A DNA stretch of 64,000 nucleotides, taken from CAWGJF01 sp963822905. Its GTDB lineage: Bacteria; Bacteroidota; Ignavibacteria; Ignavibacteriales; Ignavibacteriaceae. Below the pieces are notes generated by a model. It ran no database searches. It was not told the DNA's origin and saw only the letters and a list, made by a program, of their open reading frames with translations. The DNA is taken from positions 62,001-126,000 of the forward strand of contig CAWGJF010000003.1 of the NCBI GenBank assembly GCA_963822905.1, given 5' to 3'. Position 1 is the stretch's first letter. The number at the start of each line of letters is the position of its first letter. Shown one piece after another: positions 16,759-25,042 of this stretch. The translations under genes and the position numbers were made by a program.

Positions 16759-17634
16759 TTAATATTTTTCCGGGATTATGGATTGGTCAGTAACAGGTGG
16801 TCTTACATATCCGGTGTTTTTTTGTTTTGGAGGCAGTTTGATTTTTTCCGGTTCGATATCTTCATAAGGAATCAAACCTAACAAATGACTTATGCAATTT
16901 AGCCTTGCTCTTTTTTTATCATCAGCATTTACAACATACCACGGTGCCTGTTTAATATCTGTGTGAGCAAACATTGCATCTTTGGCTTTTGAATATTCAA
17001 CCCATCTTTTCCGTGATTCAAGATCCATTGGGCTAATCTTCCATCTCTTGACCCTGTTTTCAATTCTTTCTTTAAATCTTTTTTCCTGTTCCTCATCCGA
17101 AACAGAAAACCAGTATTTAATTAATATAATACCCGACCTGATAAGCATTCTTTCAAACTCAGGGCATGATCTTAAAAATTCGCTGTATTCTTCCGCTGTA
17201 CAGAAACCCATAACATATTCAACACCAGCCCTGTTGTACCAGCTTCTGTCAAACAAAACCATTTCTCCTGCAGCTGGAAGTTGTGAAATATACCGTTGAA
17301 AATACCATTGAGTTTTTTCTCTTTCGGTAGGAACACTTAGAGCAACAACCCGGCAGACACGCGGATTTAAAGTTTGAGTAATTCTTTTTATTACGCCGCC
17401 TTTTCCTGCGGCGTCCCGGCCTTCAAAAAGTACAACCACCTTCAGTTTTTTTTCTCTTATCCATCTTTGCAGCTTAACAAGTTCCACCTGGAGTTTCTCC
17501 AATTCTTTCTCATAATTTTTTTTCTTCAGTTTTTTTTCGTGGATCATAATAACATCCTCACCGGTTTTGCTTATTGCATCAATTGACTTTGTGCTATTTT
17601 TTTTAGTTTTCTTTTCGACAGTCTTTTTAGACAT
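16759..17634 (-). CDS. ppk2: Polyphosphate kinase 2 (PPK2 family)
   Basis: This 291-residue protein shows the PPK2 signature. The Walker A is FEGRDAAGKGGVIKRI, the Walker B region is VLFDRSWYNRAGVE, and the lid is RVKRWKISPMDLESR. It should transfer phosphate between polyphosphate and nucleotides (single-domain class I type, usually NDP/NTP). The first ~40 residues are lysine-rich and low-complexity. It is transcribed alone and is flanked by gene remnants on both sides. Confidence 0.93.
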   Translation of the reverse strand: MSKKTVEKKTKKNSTKSIDAISKTGEDVIMIHEKKLKKKNYEKELEKLQVELVKLQRWIREKKLKVVVLFEGRDAAGKGGVIKRITQTLNPRVCRVVALSVPTEREKTQWYFQRYISQLPAAGEMVLFDRSWYNRAGVEYVMGFCTAEEYSEFLRSCPEFERMLIRSGIILIKYWFSVSDEEQEKRFKERIENRVKRWKISPMDLESRKRWVEYSKAKDAMFAHTDIKQAPWYVVNADDKKRARLNCISHLLGLIPYEDIEPEKIKLPPKQKNTGYVRPPVTDQSIIPEKY

Positions 17635-17760
17635 TTTTTACTCTTATGAATAGTTTATTTAAATAAATCCAAATATGAAGGATTTCTCATCTCTAATCAA
17701 TAATCGGTGTAAAAGGGAGATTGTTTAATAAATGATGATTTTGATAAGATTTGAGCAACT

Positions 17761-17825
17761 AAATACACTTGTTGATTTATTGTGATTTTTTTTACAACTG
17801 CACCAATGGAAAAGCCGAGTGATTA
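17761..17825 (+). pseudogene. Probable remnant of the ATP-grasp gene's 3' end
   Basis: Sequence ending GCACCAATGGAAAAGCCG and then a TAA closely follows the last codons of the ATP-grasp gene (12957-13001), with a 3-nt gap. The match is strong over about 38 bp and weak upstream. It is short, so chance cannot be fully excluded, but a second decayed copy from the same cluster lies 1 kb away. Confidence 0.5.
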
Positions 17826-17850
17826 AAAAATAAGTTTATAATCTTTCATA

Positions 17851-19653
17851 CTAGTCGGAATTGTGAATTATCTTCTGTAGCTGAATCGCTTCATCCCATT
17901 CTCGCATATAGTTGAGTGACTTGTAACTGTCTATAATGTTATCAATTAAATCATCTGCTTTACTTAATAAATCTGATTTTTGTGTGTTTTCATTACTGAA
18001 CGTCGATAAAAGAATATAGTTCAGAAATAAAATTCTTTGTAAATAGGTTTGAAATAATCTCAATGGTTTTTTTTGTGATAAAAGGTTTTCAATGGAATTG
18101 TTCAAATAGGCTAGCTCGTCTGTAGAATTTGTTTTATCAAGAACTAATTTAATAATTTCTAAAACAGATTTATTCCCAGTCAAAAACATAACCTCTTCAA
18201 AAAAATCGTTTTCGTTTGCCAAGTCATTAGCCACAGATATTAATGAATCGGTTGTTAGAATAAAATTTTCCTCAGCATACTTGTCTGAATACAACAAAAG
18301 TTGAAGTCTGATATATACCATATTATTCATTATTGTTACTAAACCGAACTTATCATCTTCTTTGAAAACTGTCTTCTCTGCTTCTGTTAATCTCAAATAT
18401 AAATTGTTCAGATATGATATATATGCGTTGTCAATTTCAATTTTAATACTATCATTCAGAATTCTGGTTGCAATCATCTGGAAGAATGTTGGTATTTGGA
18501 ATTCGTCAAGCCCAAGGTAAATAGAATTTAATACAAAATTATTTGTAATATAGGACCACACCAAAGGATAGTTTTTTATTAAATTAGAATCAATAATAGC
18601 ACTTTCATATTTAAAACTTGCACTATCTAAGAAGGTTCTGGCTAACTGGAGATTTGGAGTAAATTGATATAAGAGATTATAGCAATTACCGATATTGTTA
18701 AGAAAAATTGCTCTATCCTCATTACTAAATCCATTATCATTACTAATTATCAGAGTTTCAAGAGAGTTAATTGATTTTGTCACTTCGTCATTTTTATTTG
18801 GCATTTCAGAATATACCTGCTTGGCAATTGAAATACTTATAATGTTTCCTTGAAAACGTCGTTTCCAATCAGTTAATTTATTTTCATTTGAAATGTTCAA
18901 TCCTTTGTCAAAATATACGTATTCTGAATCTAAACGGTTGAACTTTGAACTATCACATGATTTTAATGAAAGATTATAATAACAAATTGCTATTCTATTT
19001 ACTGCCGATGAGAATTCACCCCATTTTTCCGAAAGACTAAAAAATTTAAGGGCTTCTTTATACGATATAATAGATGAATCGTAATTATTAACTTCATAGT
19101 ATGATTCGGCTGATAATTTAAAATCTTTAAGAGCACGCTCAATGGATTCTTTTCGTTTTTGTTTTGATTTTTCGAATTCTTTATCGGCAAGCTCATATTT
19201 ATCAATAGCATTAATGCCTAACTCGTAAAATAGTTTTCCTGCCACATTAAAATTCTTTTTAGCATATTCAGCAAGAGCTTTCTCACGAGCACTACTAGTA
19301 TCCTTTGATGTTTTATCAATCCAGTTTTGGAATGTCACTTCTATGTCAGATTTTTTGAAACCCCAATTATTTGCAAGAGTATCAAACAAAGCATCGAGCG
19401 ATAGTTTGCTATAGTCGGTGATTGAAAAAACATTCTCGTTTTTCTGTTTAAGAGCCAAATATTCAACATAACTAGAAATTTGTGGATCTGTAAAAAACAG
19501 AGGAGAGCCTTTCGGAAGTATTTTTAATTTCAGTAAATCTTTTTCTGTATAAGAAGGGATTCTTTCTTCTCCTAAAAGTGGGTCTCTAATTGCCCAACCT
19601 TCTTTTTCAATTGCAAAATGTATTTTGTCTCCGGGTTTAAATTTTTCGTTCAA
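17851..19653 (-). CDS. TPR-like repeat protein (main part; 5' end in another frame)
   Basis: This is a 600-residue frame beginning at an internal Met. The true gene almost certainly starts at 19850 and is broken by a -1 shift (see 19719-19850). Reading the frame upstream of 19653 gives VGITVKIEETGDRDKTDQDG, completing a carboxypeptidase-regulatory-like beta domain that ends around YLNEKFKPGDKIHFAIEKEGW. The rest is helical with TPR-like units (for example SAESYYEVNNYDSSIISYKE and SAVNRIAICYYNLSL) and long helical segments. I do not recognise a family for the C-terminal half. With its signal peptide it would be exported. Confidence 0.7.
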   Translation of the reverse strand: MNEKFKPGDKIHFAIEKEGWAIRDPLLGEERIPSYTEKDLLKLKILPKGSPLFFTDPQISSYVEYLALKQKNENVFSITDYSKLSLDALFDTLANNWGFKKSDIEVTFQNWIDKTSKDTSSAREKALAEYAKKNFNVAGKLFYELGINAIDKYELADKEFEKSKQKRKESIERALKDFKLSAESYYEVNNYDSSIISYKEALKFFSLSEKWGEFSSAVNRIAICYYNLSLKSCDSSKFNRLDSEYVYFDKGLNISNENKLTDWKRRFQGNIISISIAKQVYSEMPNKNDEVTKSINSLETLIISNDNGFSNEDRAIFLNNIGNCYNLLYQFTPNLQLARTFLDSASFKYESAIIDSNLIKNYPLVWSYITNNFVLNSIYLGLDEFQIPTFFQMIATRILNDSIKIEIDNAYISYLNNLYLRLTEAEKTVFKEDDKFGLVTIMNNMVYIRLQLLLYSDKYAEENFILTTDSLISVANDLANENDFFEEVMFLTGNKSVLEIIKLVLDKTNSTDELAYLNNSIENLLSQKKPLRLFQTYLQRILFLNYILLSTFSNENTQKSDLLSKADDLIDNIIDSYKSLNYMREWDEAIQLQKIIHNSD

Positions 19654-19718
19654 ATAAATTTTGAAAATTCCATCTTGATCTGTTTTATCTCTATCCCCGG
19701 TTTCTTCTATTTTTACAG

Positions 19719-19850
19719 TTATCCCAACCTGGGTTCTTCTACATTACTCTGTTCTTCATATACGACTTTACCCTTAATATATTTTGTAGTCTGTGCAAAG
19801 CCACTTATGATAAAGACGATTGAAAGTAAAACGATTGAATAATATTTCAT
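19719..19850 (-). pseudogene. 5' end of the TPR gene (signal peptide and first strand), out of frame
   Basis: An ATG at 19850 starts a signal peptide (MKYYSIVLLSIVFIISGFAQ) and the strand YIKGKVVYEEQSNVEEP, then hits TAA at 19719-19721. The continuation of the same domain is in the -1 frame (ORF 17851-19653). The ATG overlaps the TGA of the upstream gene as ATGA, a hallmark of translational coupling, which supports this as the real start and the frameshift as recent or an assembly error. Confidence 0.75.
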
Positions 19851-20395
19851 TTCTCTTTCATACTAAAGTTATAGCTTGTATTTCCCACACTCCCTTCCGC
19901 TTCGTATGTATAATATCCTTCTTTCTGAGCAATTACAGAAACCGAAATCAGGTTTGTGTCTTTTATAACAAAGGAGAATCTGCCAAATATGTCAGTGGTA
20001 TCTAAAAGATTTAATTCAGGGATCGTTATTATTACATCTGAAAGAGCCTCATTGCCTTCATCCCAAATTATACCTCCGAATTTTCTTTCAATAATATTCT
20101 TCTCCTTAAAAAGCATGTTGTTTTCGTTTGTTATTATTATTACTAAACCAATTAAGCATAACAAAATAGAAAGTGTAAGTATTAATTTACCTGAATTAAA
20201 GATTTTATTTAGTAATTCATCAATTGGTTTAGTAGACACACGTTTTTTTAGCAACTGATATACTATAGGAACGATGATGATTAATCCACCACTTACCTTA
20301 TTAAAATATAAATAGAGTGTTAATCCGAAGAATATTAGAGAAGAGATTAAAAACAGAGAAAGCAATGATGTCTGAGGTTTGTTTTCTTCCTTCAA
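19847..20395 (-). CDS. Membrane protein with C-terminal carboxypeptidase-regulatory-like domain
   Basis: This 182-residue protein has three hydrophobic helices in the first ~95 residues (SLLSLFLISSLIFFGLTLYL; GGLIIIVPIVYQLL; LILTLSILLCLIGLVIII). A ~75-residue beta domain with ALSDVIITIPELNLLDTTDIFGRFSFV follows, matching the CarboxypepD_reg/peptidase-associated pattern. It ends in ATGA overlap with the TPR gene, so the two are co-translated. Both proteins carry the same type of small beta domain, which suggests a joint envelope function. No specific role can be assigned. Confidence 0.65.
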   Translation of the reverse strand: MKEENKPQTSLLSLFLISSLIFFGLTLYLYFNKVSGGLIIIVPIVYQLLKKRVSTKPIDELLNKIFNSGKLILTLSILLCLIGLVIIITNENNMLFKEKNIIERKFGGIIWDEGNEALSDVIITIPELNLLDTTDIFGRFSFVIKDTNLISVSVIAQKEGYYTYEAEGSVGNTSYNFSMKEK

Positions 20396-20476
20396 GAATT
20401 AATTTTCCTTCAATTTCTTGCTAATTTAATCTTGATAGGAATTTTTAAAACTAACATAAAGATAGGAAAATTTAAT

Positions 20477-21742
20477 TCAAACCGTCCTTGAATACTTAGC
20501 TTTATCCTCTTTTCTTTCAATATAGCCGTCAAAATTCATTGCAATGTTGCGGATAAGAAGTCTGCCCATATCTTTTACTTTAAAACCATCATCAGTCATT
20601 TCGAGAAGATTGTCAGCTTCAAACTCTTTCAGGTTGTTTAATCCCCATTTAAAATAATCCTTAAACCTGATCTTGAACTTTTCTTCAATCGATTTGTAGT
20701 TCAGTTCAAAGTCGCACATAATTTTCATTATCACTTCGTGACGTATATGGTCGTCTTCGGTTAATTTATATCCTTTTGCCGTCGGAATTGTTTCGTTGTC
20801 GATTGCTGTATAGTATTCTTTTTCGGTTTTGTAATTTTGTGCGTAAATATTTTTTAACTGGCTGATAGATGTAATCCCAAATGCATAAAGATCGGCACCT
20901 GCATTTGTGCTGTAGCCCTGGAAGTTCCTGTAAAGTTTTTTCTCACGAAGTGCAACTGCAAGTTCGTCACCCGGTTTTGCAAAGTGATCCATCCCGATAA
21001 AATCATAACCGGCACTGGTTAGCTTCTCGATTGTGGTTTTTAAAATATCCAGCTTCACTTCGGCTCTCGGCAAATCTTCTTCGTGAATTAAAGCCATATG
21101 TTTTTTCATCCACGGTACGTGTGCATAATTGAATACGGCAATCCTGTCCGGAGAAATATCAATAATTTTATCAACTGTTTTCGCAAAAGATTCAACAGTC
21201 TGGAATGGAAGTCCGTAAATTAAATCAAGATTTATGCTGTGATAACCGAGTTCTCTTACCCACTGGACGGTTTGTCTTGTAATATCTTCCGGCTGAATTC
21301 TGTTCACGGCTTTCTGAACTTTTTCATTAAAATCCTGAACTCCCATGCTAATCCTGTTGAATCCGTTATTCCGCAAAGCTTCGAGATGGGCTTTGGTTAA
21401 TTCACGCGGATCAATTTCGCAGCTATTTTCAGAATCATCTTTAAAATCAAATGACTCGCTGATGTAAGAGGCAAGTAAATTGATTTCATCAGGATTAAGA
21501 TGTGTTGGCGTTCCACCGCCCCAATGATGCTGTGCAACTTTTCTGTCCGGCAAAAGATATGCGCGTACAATATCAATTTCTTTTTGAACGTACTTTATAT
21601 ATTCTTTTATTCTTTCCCGGTTTCTTGTGATGAGCATATTACAGCCGCAGAAAAAACAAAGCGTATCACAATATGGAATATGAAAGTATAGAGAAAGATC
21701 GGGAAGATTTTCACCATAATTAGTTTTAACAATTTCATCCAT
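20477..21742 (-). CDS. hemN: Oxygen-independent coproporphyrinogen III dehydrogenase (HemN); N-terminus frameshifted
   Basis: A radical-SAM enzyme with HIPYCDTLCFFCGC (the C-x3-C-x2-C cluster plus the extra Cys typical of HemN), WGGGTPTHL, GVQDFNEKVQKAVNR and DLIYGLPFQT. It decarboxylates coproporphyrinogen III to protoporphyrinogen IX without oxygen. The 421-residue frame starts at an internal Met. The usual N-terminus (KKYDKPGPRYTSYPTAPQF) is encoded directly upstream in the same frame but has no start codon; the apparent start is the ATG at 21854 in the adjacent frame. It is the last gene of the heme operon, after a 100-bp gap holding a long hairpin. Confidence 0.93.
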   Translation of the reverse strand: MDEIVKTNYGENLPDLSLYFHIPYCDTLCFFCGCNMLITRNRERIKEYIKYVQKEIDIVRAYLLPDRKVAQHHWGGGTPTHLNPDEINLLASYISESFDFKDDSENSCEIDPRELTKAHLEALRNNGFNRISMGVQDFNEKVQKAVNRIQPEDITRQTVQWVRELGYHSINLDLIYGLPFQTVESFAKTVDKIIDISPDRIAVFNYAHVPWMKKHMALIHEEDLPRAEVKLDILKTTIEKLTSAGYDFIGMDHFAKPGDELAVALREKKLYRNFQGYSTNAGADLYAFGITSISQLKNIYAQNYKTEKEYYTAIDNETIPTAKGYKLTEDDHIRHEVIMKIMCDFELNYKSIEEKFKIRFKDYFKWGLNNLKEFEADNLLEMTDDGFKVKDMGRLLIRNIAMNFDGYIERKEDKAKYSRTV

Positions 21743-21854
21743 GTAATCTGAGTAAGTAAAGTTCTCACTGAACTGCGGAGCAGTCGGATAGCTAGTATAT
21801 CGCGGTCCGGGTTTATCGTATTTCTTAAACTTCTTTTAAATCAACTTCAAACAT
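21743..21854 (-). other. N-terminal coding of hemN with +1 frame change at GTT-TAA
   Basis: From the ATG at 21854 the frame reads MFEVDLKEV and stops at TAA (21825-21827). Skipping one base at GTT TAA G gives KKYDKPGPRYTSYPTAP, the conserved HemN start, in frame with the main ORF. It could be a true mutation, a sequencing indel, or a prfB-like +1 shift. Confidence 0.7.
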
Positions 21855-21883
21855 AATCGCAACCTGTTTTCCTTTCGTTTGTA

Positions 21884-21945
21884 TGGTTGAATGAATAAAT
21901 GGCTGAATGATTTTAAAATCATACATTCATGCACTCATTCATCCA
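21884..21945. repeat. 62-nt imperfect hairpin between hemE and hemN
   Basis: The perfect 16-bp core ATGATTTTAAAATCAT (21907-21922) is extended on both sides by pairing with scattered mismatches, from TGGTTGAATGA to TCATTCATCCA. It occupies most of the only sizeable gap in the heme operon. It may be a palindromic repeat element or an RNA structure affecting hemN expression. Confidence 0.7.
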
Positions 21946-21954
21946 ATCAATTGT

Positions 21955-23010
21955 CTAATTTTGCGTATGGAACCTTTCGCTTTCTTCTTTTACAAATTCA
22001 ACCATTGCTTTTGCGTTATCGGGACTGATATCCGGCAAAATACCGTGGCCGAGATTGAAAATGTGTCCTTCTCCCTGACCGAAAGCCTCAAGAACTTTTC
22101 TTACTTCACGGCGAATAAAATTTTTCTCGGCATATAAAACAGTCGGGTCAAGGTTTCCCTGTAGTGCAACTTTTTTACCAACTTTTCCACGAACTTTACT
22201 TAAATCCATTGTCCAATCAAGACTAATAACATCAGCACCACAATCAGCAACAGCGCGTGTTCTGTAATGAACTCCTTTTGGAAAATAAATTATTGGCTGC
22301 CCGTTTCTTTTAATCTGTGATATTATTTTTGTTACATACTTTAATGAAAAAATCAGATAATCTCTCGGAGATAAAATTCCGGCCCACGTATCAAAAATCT
22401 GAACAGCATTTGCACCAGCTTCAATTTGTTCGGAAAGATAATCAGCTACTGCATCGGCAATTTTATCAAGTAAATTATGTGCAAGTTCGGGATTATCATA
22501 AATCATCCGTTTAACATTTGAAAAACTTTTTGAACCTCTTCCTTCAACCATATAAGTAAGCAAAGTCCAGGGAGCTCCGCTGAAACCAATTAAAGGAACT
22601 CTTCCATTCAATTCTTTTTTAGTCAGCTTGATCGCATCAAGAACATAATTCAGATCATCTTTTGAGTTAATTTCTTTTAGTTTGGCTGCATCGTTTTCAT
22701 TACGAACTGGTTGAAGGAAAACCGGTCCAACGCCTTCATTCATTTCAAGATGCATTCCCATCGCTTCAGGAATAACAAGAATATCAGAAAAAATTATTGC
22801 TGCATCAACACCAATCAGGTCGACAGGCTGAATAGTTACCTCGGCCGCAAGTTCCGGAGTTTTGCACATCGTAAGAAAATCAGCTTTTTCCCGAACTGCC
22901 CTGTATTGCGGCAAATATCTTCCTGCTTGTCGCATAATCCACACAGGTGTTCTTTCAACCGGCTGACGTTTGCAGGCACGAATGAATAAATCGTTTTTTA
23001 AATTTTCCAA
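21955..23010 (-). CDS. hemE: Uroporphyrinogen decarboxylase
   Basis: This 351-residue protein, the usual family length, has the signatures RTPVWIMRQAGRYLPQYRAV near the N-terminus and GFSGAPWTLLTYMVEG. Conserved FDTWAG, LDWTMDL and LGHGILPDI follow. It removes four carboxyl groups from uroporphyrinogen III to give coproporphyrinogen III in the cytoplasm. It begins 11 bp after the TetR-HemD fusion gene and so lies in the same operon. Confidence 0.97.
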   Translation of the reverse strand: MENLKNDLFIRACKRQPVERTPVWIMRQAGRYLPQYRAVREKADFLTMCKTPELAAEVTIQPVDLIGVDAAIIFSDILVIPEAMGMHLEMNEGVGPVFLQPVRNENDAAKLKEINSKDDLNYVLDAIKLTKKELNGRVPLIGFSGAPWTLLTYMVEGRGSKSFSNVKRMIYDNPELAHNLLDKIADAVADYLSEQIEAGANAVQIFDTWAGILSPRDYLIFSLKYVTKIISQIKRNGQPIIYFPKGVHYRTRAVADCGADVISLDWTMDLSKVRGKVGKKVALQGNLDPTVLYAEKNFIRREVRKVLEAFGQGEGHIFNLGHGILPDISPDNAKAMVEFVKEESERFHTQN

Positions 23011-23021
23011 ATGAAATCTTT

Positions 23022-24419
23022 CTATATATGATTAAAGTGTTCTACAATTTTTTCAACAAGTCCGTCAATCGTATATTCATCCGGCATAATGTTTACTTTT
23101 ACTTTATGGTTATCAATCGCCGATTTTGTGGTTGGTCCTATTGCAGCAACAGTTCGTTTATTAAAATATTCTGAAGGATGATCTATTTTCAGAATCTGCA
23201 AAAAATTTTCGAAAGTAGAAGGGCTGGTAAACACAAATAAATCTGTTTTGTTTTGTTCAATTTGTTTTCTGCCGGTTTCAACAGATTCACCAGAAGGAAT
23301 TGTAACATTATATGCAGCTACAGACCGGATTATTGCCCCACGGTCTTTTAAGCCTTTTGGTAATTCTTCTCTTCCAATTGCAGATCTCGGAATGAATACA
23401 GTTTTGTTTTCCAATTCATAACCTGAAAGCTTTTGTATTACACCAGACGCGCTGAATTCATCCGGGATAATATGAACTGGGATTCCATATTTTGAGCAAA
23501 CAGAAGATGTTTTGTTTCCAACTGCAACAACTTTTATACGGTTGAAATTTATTATCGTATTTATCTCGGCGCATCTTTTAGAAAACATTCGAACTGCGTG
23601 TGCGGATGTAAAAATAATATAATCGATTTCAATATTGCTCTTTACAATTTCATCAAACTGATCCCAGCTTGTTGGCGGAACAATTTCCAAAGTAGGGAAA
23701 ACAATTACATTTGCGCCAAGTTTTGCAAGAGCATCTGCAGATTCTTTAGATTGCTCAAGGCTTCGCGTCAGGACAATTGTTTTGTCTTTTAATGGCAGCA
23801 CTTCATTATTCTTAAATCCCGAATAAAGCCCGTGCAGCACAAATTCAAAAACCATTTCTCTTTCTTTAATTATTTGATCATTACTGTGATTTTGATTTAT
23901 ACCTCTTTGAACAGAACCATAAATGCTTCCGAGAATCAGGCTGACTGAAAATTTTTCCTCCACGGTTCTGAAAAGATTTTCCCGGATTCCTTTCCTGATT
24001 ATTCCGGTTAAAAGAGATCTTAATTGTGATTCAAGATCTCTAAGTTCATCACAAAATACATTCTCTGAATCAAGAGATTCTTTTTGATAAATTAAAAAGA
24101 AGCTTTGATACTTCATCATAAACATATAAAGATGTGTAATAAATGAATGCAAAGAATTTATGCTGTTCGATTCGCTACTGATTTTTTCCTTAACTGAGTT
24201 TATCAGGTTTTCCATCCTGATCTTCATTATAGAAAAATATAACTCTTCCTTTGAAGCAAAGTAATTGTAAACTGTTCCTTTAGCTACATCCGTGAGTTTT
24301 GCAACTTCCTCCATCATCACTTCGTGATAGTTTTTATGAGAAAAGAGTTCAGCAGCAGCTTCGAGAATTAACTCTCTTTTCTTTTCCCGTTTTGTTTCCC
24401 GTCTTTCTTTTACCAACAT
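23022..24419 (-). CDS. hemD: TetR-type regulator fused to uroporphyrinogen-III synthase
   Basis: A 465-residue fusion. Residues ~15-65 form a TetR helix-turn-helix (ILEAAAELFSHKNYHEVMME, then KGTVYNYFASKEELYFSIM), followed by a helical TetR ligand/dimer domain to about 205. From ~210 to the end the protein is a HemD fold: the entry strand KTIVLTRSLEQSKESADALA, IDYIIFTSAHAVRMF, FIPRSAIGREELP, DLFVFTSPSTFENFL and RTVAAIGPTTKSAI. HemD closes hydroxymethylbilane to uroporphyrinogen III. One uninterrupted frame with normal spacing on both sides (12 and 11 bp) argues against an artefact. The regulator half may let the enzyme, its substrate or heme control the operon; this is inference. Confidence 0.92.
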   Translation of the reverse strand: MLVKERRETKREKKRELILEAAAELFSHKNYHEVMMEEVAKLTDVAKGTVYNYFASKEELYFSIMKIRMENLINSVKEKISSESNSINSLHSFITHLYMFMMKYQSFFLIYQKESLDSENVFCDELRDLESQLRSLLTGIIRKGIRENLFRTVEEKFSVSLILGSIYGSVQRGINQNHSNDQIIKEREMVFEFVLHGLYSGFKNNEVLPLKDKTIVLTRSLEQSKESADALAKLGANVIVFPTLEIVPPTSWDQFDEIVKSNIEIDYIIFTSAHAVRMFSKRCAEINTIINFNRIKVVAVGNKTSSVCSKYGIPVHIIPDEFSASGVIQKLSGYELENKTVFIPRSAIGREELPKGLKDRGAIIRSVAAYNVTIPSGESVETGRKQIEQNKTDLFVFTSPSTFENFLQILKIDHPSEYFNKRTVAAIGPTTKSAIDNHKVKVNIMPDEYTIDGLVEKIVEHFNHI

Positions 24420-24431
24420 TTTTCTGAAAAC

Positions 24432-25040
24432 TTAATTTATTTTCCAATCGTGCATTTCAAGAACTTCACCTGTTACAGGGCTGATTATAGCTTCCTGACC
24501 GCTTCCGCGGTATCCAATATCACCTTTCATTTCGTGCAAGGTTGAAAGAACATGCCAGACATAAATCTGACGCTGCGGATTCCAGATGAAACCAACATCC
24601 CAATCTTTTATTCCTTCTTTTAAACCATTTCCTTTCGCAATCTGAATTGCAGAGTCTTTATTGACAGTGAAGTCACACTCAAAAGGTTTTTTCTTATAGT
24701 TTGGAATTCCAATAATGTCCCGGTTTTCAACAACATTACCTAAACTGTCCACTGTGAATTTTATTTTTCCAACAACATAATCTTTCTCAGGCATGTAAAA
24801 CCGGTATTCCATTTCGTAGTAAGGCGGAGTATGATGTGTTCGTGCAAAATCAGGAGTAATATATTTGCTGAAAAATTCTTTCCCGGTTTTTGACATAATA
24901 AAATCATTTGCTTTGTTCAAAATATCATTCGGTACTTCAACTTGTTCGTTCCTACTACAGCTTGAGCAGCTACAAGAATAACCAACAATTAAAGTAAGAA
25001 GTAAGCTTACCGTAATGAAAATTAGTTTGAAAATTTTCAT
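24432..25040 (-). CDS. Cysteine-rich predicted lipoprotein with PepSY-like region, in the heme operon
   Basis: This 202-residue protein begins with a lipoprotein signal ending in IVGYSC and a Cys/Ser-rich run (SCSSCSR). The mature part contains two similar alpha/beta stretches, VVGKIKFTVDSLGNVVENRD and a C-terminal GQEAIISPVTGEVLEMHDWK, the latter reminiscent of PepSY domains. It lies between hemC (2 bp) and the TetR-HemD gene (12 bp), so it is co-transcribed with heme synthesis. A periplasmic role linked to heme or cytochrome maturation is possible but unproven. Confidence 0.75.
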   Translation of the reverse strand: MKIFKLIFITVSLLLTLIVGYSCSCSSCSRNEQVEVPNDILNKANDFIMSKTGKEFFSKYITPDFARTHHTPPYYEMEYRFYMPEKDYVVGKIKFTVDSLGNVVENRDIIGIPNYKKKPFECDFTVNKDSAIQIAKGNGLKEGIKDWDVGFIWNPQRQIYVWHVLSTLHEMKGDIGYRGSGQEAIISPVTGEVLEMHDWKIN

Positions 25041-25042
25041 GA

